DNA from: a bacterium
Lineage (GTDB): Bacteria > JAUVQV01 > DATDCY01
Reading direction: 5' to 3'
Assembly: GCA_036524115.1 (NCBI GenBank)
Contig: DATDCY010000311.1
Span: 1 to 23,737 of the forward strand
Length of the DNA: 23,737 nucleotides
The notes under the pieces were generated by a model. That model was given only the letters and a program-made list of their open reading frames with translations, did not search any database and was not told the origin of the DNA. Below are positions 7,590 to 13,633 of the stretch, piece after piece (position 1 is the stretch's first letter; every line of letters begins with the position of its first letter). The position numbers and the translations under genes were made by a program.

Positions 7590-9676
7590 GCGCCGCGAAG
7601 AAGGCGCCGCCGAAGAAGGCACCCGTCAATAAGGCGGCGACCAAGAAGGCCGTGGCGAAGAAGGCCGTCGCGAAGAAGCCCGTGGGCAAGAAGCCTGTGC
7701 CCAAGAAGGCTGTGGCTGCGAAGGGAGCGGCGAAGAAGGCCGCTGCGAAGACGGCCGCGAAGAAAGTCGTTGCGAAGAAGCTGCTCGCCGCAAAGGCCCC
7801 GACGAAGCCGGCGCCGGTTCAGAAAGTCCAGGCGACCCGGGCGCCCGCCCCGACTGCCGCACCCGTGACCACGACTGCGACCAGGAAGATTCCCGCGCAG
7901 AGGAAGACCGTCGCCGTGTGCGCCTGCACCGGCTGCACGAAGCGCGGCTCCTCCGAGGTGCGCGAGGCGCTTGAGCGCGAGGTCGTCGCCCACGGCCTGT
8001 CCGACCACGTCGAGATCCAGGCCGGCGACTGCGACGGCCTCTGCGGCATCGGGCCGGTGGTGCGCGTCGCCGCCGACGGCGTCCTCTACCGGGCGGTCAA
8101 GCCGGCGGACGCGGCGAAGATCGTCGCAGAGCACATCGCCGGCGGCTCGCCGGTCGAGCGCCTGCGCTACCAGGGCCCCGGCGCAGCCGAGTCGGTGGTG
8201 CCCGAGTCCGGCCACCCGTTCTTCAAGGACCAGCTCTTCTGGGTCATGCGCAACAAGGGGCTCATCGACCCGGAGTCGATCGACGAGTACATCGCGCGCG
8301 ACGGCTACTTCGGCCTCGCCAAGGCGCTCACCGAGCTGACACCGGAGCGGATCGTCGAGGAAGTGCTGACCTCGGGGCTGCGCGGGCGCGGCGGCGGCGG
8401 CTTCCCCACGGGGCTGAAGTGGAAGTTCGCCGCCGGCAGCAAGGGCGACGTCAAGTACGTGCTCTGCAACGCCGACGAGGGCGACCCGGGCGCGTTCATG
8501 GACCGCTCCGTGCTCGAGGCCGACCCGCACTCGGTGATCGAGGGGATGGCGATCGCCGCGCGCTGCATCGGCGCGAAGAAGGGGTACATCTACTGCCGCA
8601 CCGAGTACCCGCTGGCGATCCACCGGCTGAACGTCGCCATCGCGGCGGCCCGCGAGTACGGCCTGCTCGGCACGGACATCCTCGGCACCGGCTTCGACTT
8701 CGACCTGGAGATCTACGAGGGCGCCGGCGCCTTCGTCTGCGGCGAGGAGACGGCGCTCATGGCCTCCATCGAGGGGCGCCGCGGCATGCCGCGCCCGCGC
8801 CCGCCGTTCCCGGCGCACCAGGGGCTCTGGAAGAAGCCGAGCATCCTCAACAACGTCGAGACCTTCGCCAACATCCCCCAGATCATCCTCAACGGCGGGG
8901 CCTGGTACGCGGCCGTCGGCACCGAGAAGAGCAAGGGGACGAAGGTCGTCGCGCTCTCGGGCAAGGTCAAGAACATCGGCCTCGTCGAGGTCGCGATGGG
9001 GACGACGATCCGCTCGATCGTCTACGACATCGGCGGCGGCGTCCCGAACCGCAAGAAGTTCAAGGCCGTGCAGCTCGGCGGCCCCTCGGGCGGCTGCGTG
9101 CCGGAGTCGCATCTGGACACCCTCGTCGACTACGAGGAGATCGCCAAGGTCGGTGCGATCATGGGTTCCGGCGGCATGATCGTCATGGACGAGACGACCT
9201 GCATGGTCGACATGGCGCGCTACTTCATGGACTTCATCCAGGACGAGTCCTGCGGCAAGTGCACGCCGTGTCGCGAGGGGACGCGCCGGATGCTCGAGAT
9301 CCTCCAGGGGATCTGCGCTGGCAAGGGGCAGGAGGGCGACATCGAGAAGCTCGAGGCGCTCTCGGAGGTCATCCGCGAGTCATCGCTCTGCGGCCTCGGC
9401 CAGACCGGCCCGAACCCGGTGCTCTCGACGCTGCGCTACTTCCGCGACGAGTACGAGGCGCACATCAAGGAGAAGCGCTGCCCGGCCAAGCGCTGCACGG
9501 CGCTGCTCAAGTTCTGGGTCGACCCCGAGAAGTGCAAGAAGTGCGGCCTCTGCTTCAAGGCCTGCCCGCAGGGGGCGATCACCTGGGAGAAGAAGCAGCC
9601 GGCGGTCATCGACACGGCCAAGTGCGTCCAGTGCATGTCGTGCTTCGAGGCCTGTCCGTCGTCGTCGATCTTCTAG
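7586..9676 (+). CDS. NuoF/HndC-type flavoprotein subunit with a Lys/Ala-rich N-terminal tail
   Basis: This 696-residue protein is the NAD(P)H- and FMN-binding diaphorase subunit (HndC/HydB class). Domains in order: residues 2-107, a low-complexity tail of repeated AKK/PKK/AVAKK units; about 108-200, a thioredoxin-like [2Fe-2S] domain (CACTGC, CDGLC); about 230-600, the NuoF core with the FMN/NADH glycine loop RGRGGGGFPTG near residue 266 and the SLBB region; ESCGKCTPCREGT plus a later Cys for the N3-type [4Fe-4S]; and a C-terminal 2[4Fe-4S] ferredoxin (CKKCGLCFKACP, CVQCMSCFEACP). The GTG at 7586 overlaps the previous stop (GTGA). It would take electrons to or from pyridine nucleotide for FdhA. 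The lysine-rich tail resembles histone H1-like bacterial proteins and is not usual in this family. The upstream extension of the frame to 7259 is a shadow of the HndB-like gene. Confidence 0.9.
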   Translation: MSAAKKAPPKKAPVNKAATKKAVAKKAVAKKPVGKKPVPKKAVAAKGAAKKAAAKTAAKKVVAKKLLAAKAPTKPAPVQKVQATRAPAPTAAPVTTTATRKIPAQRKTVAVCACTGCTKRGSSEVREALEREVVAHGLSDHVEIQAGDCDGLCGIGPVVRVAADGVLYRAVKPADAAKIVAEHIAGGSPVERLRYQGPGAAESVVPESGHPFFKDQLFWVMRNKGLIDPESIDEYIARDGYFGLAKALTELTPERIVEEVLTSGLRGRGGGGFPTGLKWKFAAGSKGDVKYVLCNADEGDPGAFMDRSVLEADPHSVIEGMAIAARCIGAKKGYIYCRTEYPLAIHRLNVAIAAAREYGLLGTDILGTGFDFDLEIYEGAGAFVCGEETALMASIEGRRGMPRPRPPFPAHQGLWKKPSILNNVETFANIPQIILNGGAWYAAVGTEKSKGTKVVALSGKVKNIGLVEVAMGTTIRSIVYDIGGGVPNRKKFKAVQLGGPSGGCVPESHLDTLVDYEEIAKVGAIMGSGGMIVMDETTCMVDMARYFMDFIQDESCGKCTPCREGTRRMLEILQGICAGKGQEGDIEKLEALSEVIRESSLCGLGQTGPNPVLSTLRYFRDEYEAHIKEKRCPAKRCTALLKFWVDPEKCKKCGLCFKACPQGAITWEKKQPAVIDTAKCVQCMSCFEACPSSSIF

Positions 9677-9688
9677 AGAGAATCCGGG

Positions 9689-9721
9689 CGCGCGGCCGCG
9701 GGGGCTCCCTGCGGCCGCGCG
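9689..9721 (+). terminator. Large GC-rich hairpin after the acs-fdh operon
   Basis: CGCGCGGCCGC at 9689-9699 is the perfect reverse complement of GCGGCCGCGCG at 9711-9721. The stem extends inward with G-C pairs to a 3-base loop near 9704-9706. It begins 12 bases after the nuoF-like stop, where an operon terminator is expected. There is no T tract downstream, so it is either a non-canonical terminator or an mRNA 3'-end stabiliser. Confidence 0.55.
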
Positions 9722-10022
9722 TCTCCGCCGCCGGTCCGGAGTGGCGCCCGGGCCTCGCGGTCTCGTAACTCGCCCTTCGGGCTCAGACAACGAGCCCGCG
9801 TCCCTTCGGGACCGCCCCGGTCGCCGCTCCCGGGCTGATCGGTGGCTCCGCGCCATCTCCCTCCGGGAAGCCCCAGCCGCCTCGCTGGGCAAGGGTTCAT
9901 CGTGCAAGAGAAGTTGTTTGCAGTGGAGGTGCTTGCGGTTCAACAACCAACTGCGACTGGTCTGTCAGGAAGACAACGAAGCCCAGTCCGGTGACTCAGA
10001 AACGAACCCGTCAAGGGGGGTA
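9722..10022. other. Non-coding junction between the carbon-metabolism operon and the island
   Basis: About 300 bases with no credible gene. It contains two small hairpins with TTC loops (GCCCTTCGGGC and GTCCCTTCGGGAC, around 9770-9812), then the dispersed repeat described separately, then a lower-GC stretch from about 9893 leading into the 3' end of the immA-like gene. Short frames across it show no recognisable protein pattern. The composition shift near 9900 looks like the left border of acquired DNA. Confidence 0.6.
9795..9890. repeat. Dispersed repeat, copy A
   Basis: About 96 bases that align with 13465-13560 at roughly 80 percent identity by eye, with two single-base or short gaps. The shared core includes CGGGCTGATCGG, TCCCTCCGG and CAGCCGCCTCG. 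Copy A lies about 120 bases after the intact nuoF-like gene, and copy B directly follows a decayed nuoF fragment. The pair brackets the xre-immA and ubiquitin-like genes. Confidence 0.65.
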
Positions 10023-10535
10023 CTATTTCGTCACGCCGAGGTTAATGAGCCGATACGTAAGGGCTTGGGTAGACACCCCGAACTTTCGGGCGATCGATTC
10101 CAGCAAGTGTTCATCGCCGAGATCGACGTTCTTGGCATGTATGTATGGTCGTAAGAGTTTCTCAGGCATGAGGAGGGCAGCGGCGAACCTATTGGCGTCG
10201 ATTTCACGTTCGTCAACAGCTTTGCCGGATCGGCTGTCGCGGGCGTAGAAGGATAGCTTGCGATCAACGAAACTACTGTTTGGGTGGAGACGCAGGTGGC
10301 CGAGCTCATGGGCGACTGTGAAGTTCTGTCGGGTCCTCGGATGCAGGTTGTTAACCCCAATGATGGTGGATTCTCCCTCGCGAAGCAGAAAGCCGCTGAG
10401 TTCTGAAGGGAGTGGGCCGATCCGTAGCGTTGTCCCAACGGCACGTGCCACCTCGAATACGGGTATAGGCTCTTCTTGGACGTTCGACTCGGACAGCAGG
10501 CGGTTTACTTCGCGCGCGATTTCATCGCGATTCAT
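10023..10535 (-). CDS. ImmA/IrrE-family metallopeptidase
   Basis: This 170-residue protein is a zinc metallopeptidase of the ImmA/IrrE (COG2856) family, which typically cleaves or inactivates a partner XRE repressor to derepress mobile or stress genes. The zinc-binding motif HELGH sits in FTVAHELGHLRLH, and the third-ligand region EREIDANRFAAALLMP follows about 45 residues later. The C-terminus (FGVSTQALTYRLINLG) is the usual helical end of the family. The ATG at 10535 lies inside the xre gene, overlapping it by 14 bases, so the two are translationally coupled. Its position opposite the ubiquitin-like operon suggests it controls that operon, which is inference. Confidence 0.9.
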   Translation of the reverse strand: MNRDEIAREVNRLLSESNVQEEPIPVFEVARAVGTTLRIGPLPSELSGFLLREGESTIIGVNNLHPRTRQNFTVAHELGHLRLHPNSSFVDRKLSFYARDSRSGKAVDEREIDANRFAAALLMPEKLLRPYIHAKNVDLGDEHLLESIARKFGVSTQALTYRLINLGVTK

Positions 10536-10875
10536 GAGAATCTCCTTTTCGGCCGCCCAAGAGGCTACCGACGAGGGCGAGTTCCTTTGGGCTTAACTGC
10601 TTTGCAAAGTTAGTCGGGATCTGCGCTGCAAACTCCGAGCTTGTGCCAGGAGGCAGCAGGTCGGTCGGCTCCACGCCTAGCGCCCGTGCAATGTCGTAAA
10701 GGACATGGATCTGGATTCGGTGTCGACCTCGTTCAATGTTGACCATCGAAGCACGCGACAGGTGTGCGGCACTAGCCAAGTCCTCTTGTCTTAACCGGGG
10801 GTCACGAGACTTGCGTAACTTGGCAATCCGCTGCCCAATCTGGCTATAGATGGCCAGTGCGGACTCCGTTGACAT
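10522..10875 (-). CDS. XRE-family helix-turn-helix regulator
   Basis: This 117-residue protein has an N-terminal Cro/C1-type helix-turn-helix at about residues 13-70 (IAKLRKSRDPRLRQEDLASAAHL, then SRASMVNIERGRHRIQIHVLYDIARALGVEPTDLL, quoted in part as motif landmarks). The C-terminal 45 residues are probably the peptidase-responsive tail. It forms a pair with the overlapping immA-like gene. No Shine-Dalgarno is seen before ATG 10875, and the best promoter places the transcription start at or next to the ATG, so the mRNA may be leaderless. It probably represses its own promoter and the divergent ubiquitin-like operon. Confidence 0.88.
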   Translation of the reverse strand: MSTESALAIYSQIGQRIAKLRKSRDPRLRQEDLASAAHLSRASMVNIERGRHRIQIHVLYDIARALGVEPTDLLPPGTSSEFAAQIPTNFAKQLSPKELALVGSLLGGRKGDSHESR

Positions 10876-10881
10876 GGCCGT

Positions 10882-10910
10882 AAGTTACTCGCCAAACGGT
10901 GCTCTGTCAA
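10882..10910 (-). promoter_or_regulatory. Candidate sigma-70 promoter for xre-immA
   Basis: On the - strand a perfect -35 box TTGACA (10910-10905) is followed after 17 bases by TAACTT (10887-10882). The -10 match is weak. A start about 7 bases downstream would fall at the ATG of xre (10875), implying a leaderless or nearly leaderless transcript. Confidence 0.45.
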
Positions 10911-10922
10911 GAGCGCAAACGT

Positions 10923-10953
10923 TTACATACATGGCATTCATACGATTATGTAA
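10923..10953. promoter_or_regulatory. Candidate operator in the divergent intergenic region
   Basis: TTACATA at 10923-10929 and TATGTAA at 10947-10953 form a perfect 7-bp inverted repeat with a 17-base spacer. The right arm abuts the -35 box of the ubiquitin-like operon promoter at 10954. The position is right for binding by the XRE protein, but this is inferred from position and symmetry only. Confidence 0.4.
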
Positions 10954-10982
10954 TTGACATATTGCGTAGAGGCGGATAGGAT
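10954..10982 (+). promoter_or_regulatory. Sigma-70 promoter for the ubiquitin-like operon
   Basis: A perfect -35 box TTGACA (10954-10959) is followed after exactly 17 bases by TAGGAT (10977-10982), a good -10 match. The predicted start near 10989 leaves an untranslated leader of about 60 bases before the ATG at 11051. The AT-rich surroundings contrast with the rest of the window. Confidence 0.65.
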
Positions 10983-11050
10983 TCATCCCGAGGTTGCGGC
11001 AAGCGGGCACGCCCCTCACCAATTATGGCCCGCGAGCAGGAGAAACGAAG

Positions 11051-11311
11051 ATGTCTAACGAACCTGTCGAGAGAAAGCACGACCACGTGATCCATTACAA
11101 AGTGAATGACGAGCCACAGGAAACCACGCAGAGGACGCTGACGCCCCACCAGATAATGACCCTCGCGGGAATCAAGCCCGGGGACTACTACCTCGTTGAG
11201 ATCAAGGGACGTAATCGTGACTCTTTCCAGAACCGAGAGGATGTAGCCATCTCGATGCACGAGAACCAGAAGTTCGTCACCGTGTTCACGGGCCCAGTGC
11301 CGGTGTCGTGA
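11051..11311 (+). CDS. Ubiquitin-like protein, Multi_ubiq type (single domain)
   Basis: This 86-residue protein looks like one beta-grasp ubiquitin-like domain of the bacterial Multi_ubiq family. Landmarks are HYKVNDEPQE, the TLTPHQIMTLAGIKPGDYYL segment where the family has a conserved LAG..p..yyL helix-strand, and the ending KFVTVFTGPVPVS. I chose ATG 11051 because AGGAGA lies upstream; a frame from TTG 10994 would start only about 5 bases from the predicted transcript start. There is no terminal Gly-Gly; the last glycine is in FTG, five residues from the end, so trimming by the linked JAB domain would be needed to expose it. It is 3 bases upstream of the E2-like gene. The assignment is from pattern recognition and strong context. 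Confidence 0.8.
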   Translation: MSNEPVERKHDHVIHYKVNDEPQETTQRTLTPHQIMTLAGIKPGDYYLVEIKGRNRDSFQNREDVAISMHENQKFVTVFTGPVPVS

Positions 11312-11314
11312 GAC

Positions 11315-11698
11315 ATGGCAGAGGGACGCGAAGAGTTTCTGCGACAAGTGCAGGACCTCGGCTATGAGGTTCTGCCCACCCCGCCTAATCCGGATCAGCC
11401 AGGGGACAGAGTTGTCATTGGCTACAGAGTTCCCGGCGGTCGCTTCGCGGACCAGCAGATCAAGTTGGGCTTCGAAGTTCCTGCGACCTTCCCCCGAACC
11501 CCGCCCAGTGGGCCGCACATATCGCCTCGCCTGCTGCCCATCAATCCCAGCGCATCGGATCACCCTAACAAAGTGCTGGAGAGTCAGCACTTCGGGCCGG
11601 ACTGGGAGTACTGGAGCCGTCCATATCGAGGGTGGAGGGGGCGCGAGGGTGTTTCTGAGTACCTGACGCACATCGACCACCTCTTCAGAACAGTATGA
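11315..11698 (+). CDS. E2-like (UBC-fold) protein, Prok-E2_E type, lacking cysteine
   Basis: This 127-residue protein resembles the bacterial E2 family E of ubiquitin-conjugating-fold proteins. Landmarks are LGFEVPATFPRTPPSGPHIS, the run SQHFGPDWEYWSRPYRGW, and a C-terminal YLTHIDHLF helix. E2-fold features are the strand-rich start and the FP..PP.GPH turn. The whole protein contains no cysteine, so it cannot form the thioester of a classical E2; a conserved-looking His near GPHIS and HFGP may matter instead. ATG 11315 lies 3 bases after the Ub-like stop, and the gene's stop overlaps the start of the E1-JAB gene, so the three are coupled. I cannot tell whether cysteine loss is typical of the family or peculiar to this copy. 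Confidence 0.78.
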   Translation: MAEGREEFLRQVQDLGYEVLPTPPNPDQPGDRVVIGYRVPGGRFADQQIKLGFEVPATFPRTPPSGPHISPRLLPINPSASDHPNKVLESQHFGPDWEYWSRPYRGWRGREGVSEYLTHIDHLFRTV

Positions 11699-13134
11699 AC
11701 TACTCCGTTGCCATGACCGAAGGGGTCAACGCAGTCCTCCTCGAGCATCTTGCGCGGCAGGATGGAGATGAGGACCTCTGCTTCGCGCTCTGGCGCCCGA
11801 GCTACGGGCGCACAAGAACGACGGCACTGCTCTACAAAGTAATCTTGCCCGAAATTGGCGATCGCGCCGTCCACGGAAACGCGTCATTCAACCCGTCGTA
11901 CGTTGAGCGCGTCCTCGGCGAGGGCCTCGAGTCCGGCGGCGGGATAGCGTTCCTCCACAGCCACCCAGCTCGGGGTTGGCAGGGCTTGAGTCGAGACGAC
12001 GTTCGTGCTGAGCGACTCCTGGCGCCAACCGTTCAAGGTGCTACCAGCCTGCCCCTCGTCGGCATGACGGTTGCGGCGCGTGACGGTTCGTGGAGTGCTC
12101 GGGTGTGGGAGCGCAAGGCCCCTAAGCAGTATCGGCGCGTTTGGGCTCAGAGCGTTCGTGTCGTCGGAGTGAACCTGAAGAGCCACTTCTGCGATAAAGT
12201 GCTCAAACCACCGATCCATCAACCAAGCCAAGCCCGAACCATAAGCGCCTGGGGTTCTGACGTGCAGGCGGACATTGCTAGACTCAAGTTCGGGATAGTC
12301 GGCCTTGGGAGTGTCGGCAGTATCATCGCAGAGGCACTGGCGAGAACTGGCATTCAGCGTATCCTGCTCCTCGACTATCAAACCATTGAGGAGGTCAACC
12401 TCGACCGGACTCTGCACGCATCTGCTCGGGATGCGAGGCGAGTCCGCGCAAAGGTTGAGGTGGCCGCCAAGGCCTTGCGCCGGAGTGCAACCGCCTGCGG
12501 CTTCAGAGTAGAAGCGGAGGAGTTGAGCGTATGCGAGGCAGAAGGCTATCGCAGTGCGCTTGATTGCGACGTGATCTTCTCGTGCGTGGATCGTCCCTGG
12601 GCGCGAAGTGTACTCAACTTCATCGCCTACGCGCACCTCATCCCGGTCATCGACGGTGGCATCCACGTATCGCGCACCAACAAGGGCAGACTCCGTGGGG
12701 CCGATTGGAAGGCCCATGTTGTCGGCCCTGATCAGCGGTGCCTGGTCTGCCTCGGGCAGTATGATCCGGGGTTGGTAGCAGCCGACCAGCGAGGCGACTT
12801 CGAGGATCCTGGCTACTTGGAAAGACTGCCGGACGACCATCCGGCCAAGGCCAATGAGAACGTCTTTGGCTTCAGCCTGGGAGTCGCTTCGCTTGAGTTC
12901 ATGCAGTTGCTGATGCTGACGGTCGCGCCCCTCGGCCTCGGCCCCCGAGCGCAAAGTTACCATCTCCTAACGGGCGAAATCGAAACCGGTCTTACTGCCT
13001 GCGAACCCGGGTGCTTCTCGCAGGAGTTCATTGCGAGCGGGGAAATGCATTGTCCCGGCACGGGCGTCCACGCGGCTGCCGAGGCGGTTCGCGCTGAACG
13101 AGCAGCCCGACGGCACACGAAAGGGGGCAACTGA
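11695..13134 (+). CDS. JAB (JAMM) peptidase - E1 (ThiF-type) fusion protein
   Basis: This 479-residue protein joins a deubiquitinase-like domain to an adenylating enzyme. The N-terminal JAB domain (about 1-140) has a candidate catalytic Glu26 (GDEDLCFALW) and the metal site HSHPARGWQGLSRDD with His88, His90, Ser99 and Asp101/102. The ThiF/E1 domain (about 195-440) has the nucleotide loop VGLGSVGS near 201-208, LLDYQTIEEVNLDR near 225-239, then DCDVIFSCVDRPWAR. A Cys-x2-Cys pair (CLVC, near 350) and a later CEPGC suggest a structural zinc. The family would process the Ub-like tail and adenylate it. ATG 11695 overlaps the E2 stop (ATGA). The frame ends normally at TGA 13132-13134, and the next DNA is a nuoF remnant. 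Confidence 0.88.
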   Translation: MNYSVAMTEGVNAVLLEHLARQDGDEDLCFALWRPSYGRTRTTALLYKVILPEIGDRAVHGNASFNPSYVERVLGEGLESGGGIAFLHSHPARGWQGLSRDDVRAERLLAPTVQGATSLPLVGMTVAARDGSWSARVWERKAPKQYRRVWAQSVRVVGVNLKSHFCDKVLKPPIHQPSQARTISAWGSDVQADIARLKFGIVGLGSVGSIIAEALARTGIQRILLLDYQTIEEVNLDRTLHASARDARRVRAKVEVAAKALRRSATACGFRVEAEELSVCEAEGYRSALDCDVIFSCVDRPWARSVLNFIAYAHLIPVIDGGIHVSRTNKGRLRGADWKAHVVGPDQRCLVCLGQYDPGLVAADQRGDFEDPGYLERLPDDHPAKANENVFGFSLGVASLEFMQLLMLTVAPLGLGPRAQSYHLLTGEIETGLTACEPGCFSQEFIASGEMHCPGTGVHAAAEAVRAERAARRHTKGGN

Positions 13135-13160
13135 TCCAAGTCCCAGGATAATTCGACCAT

Positions 13161-13464
13161 ATGCGTCGTCGCCGCCGTTCCAGGCGCACTAGGGGGCTTT
13201 GGAAGAAGCCGAGCATCCTCAACAACGTCGAGACCTTCGCGAACATCGCACAGATCATCCCCAACGACGGCGCCCGGTACGCTGCGGTCGGCACCGAAAA
13301 GAGCAAGGGCACGAAAGTCTTCGCCCCTCCGGGAAGATCAAGAACATCGGGCTGGTCGAGGTGCCGATGCGCACCACGCTGCGCTCGATCGCCTACGGCA
13401 TCGGTGGCGTCCCGAACAAGAAGAACTTCAAGGCCGTGCAGCTCGGCGATCCCTCGGGCGGCTG
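13161..13464 (+). pseudogene. Decayed nuoF/hndC fragment
   Basis: This stretch aligns with about 8801-9100 of the intact nuoF-like gene, with about 85 percent identity by eye. It begins at GCCGCCGTTCC and runs through GGGGGCTTTGGAAGAAGCCGAGC to CCCTCGGGCGGCTG. A frameshift near 13325 splits the frame: [17 protein letters not shown] is in one frame and [10 protein letters not shown] in the next. An in-frame glycine codon of the resident gene is also missing. No N-terminal or C-terminal domain is present and no start site is visible. It is a broken partial copy, more diverged than a recent duplication would be. Confidence 0.85.
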
Positions 13465-13560
13465 CCCGCGCGCCTGCGGGGCCGCCTCGGTCACCGCTCC
13501 GGGCTGATCGGCTGCGCCGTGCATCTTCCCTCCGGCAAGCCTCAGCCGCCTCGAATGGCT
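13465..13560. repeat. Dispersed repeat, copy B
   Basis: Copy B of the roughly 96-base repeat at 9795-9890. It directly abuts the end of the nuoF fragment at about 13464. The nuoF fragment and the repeat together look like a shortened second version of the nuoF-to-repeat junction at 9676-9890. Confidence 0.6.
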
Positions 13561-13596
13561 TGATGATTGCGCTGCGATCTCTTTGTATCCCATGCG

Positions 13597-13624
13597 TTGA
13601 CAGGGCTGACAAGATTACTGTAAT
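13597..13624 (+). promoter_or_regulatory. Sigma-70 promoter for the proteasome-like gene
   Basis: A perfect -35 box TTGACA (13597-13602) is followed after 16 bases by TGTAAT (13619-13624), a five-of-six match to TATAAT. The predicted start falls within a few bases of the ATG at 13634, so the transcript would be nearly leaderless, which fits the absence of a clear Shine-Dalgarno. Confidence 0.6.
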
Positions 13625-13633
13625 AAGAAACAG

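Noticed and set aside
7586-7906. Lys-rich tract as a separate histone-like gene
   Set aside because: It is in frame with the NuoF-type core with no stop or internal start, so it is a tail of that protein.
9760-9890. CRISPR array or tandem repeat at the nuoF-island junction
   Set aside because: There are only short hairpins and a single copy of the 96-base repeat here; no regular repeat-spacer pattern is seen anywhere.
9741-10154. A 137-residue + frame in the nuoF-immA gap
   Set aside because: It runs through repeat copy A and the antisense of immA, with no family pattern or good ribosome binding site.
11884-12963. A 359-residue frame opposite the JAB-E1 gene
   Set aside because: Antisense shadow; the + strand has clear JAB and ThiF motifs.
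13199-13507. A 102-residue ORF as a small gene
   Set aside because: It is an out-of-frame and partly in-frame reading of the decayed nuoF fragment; the matching residues change frame near 13325.
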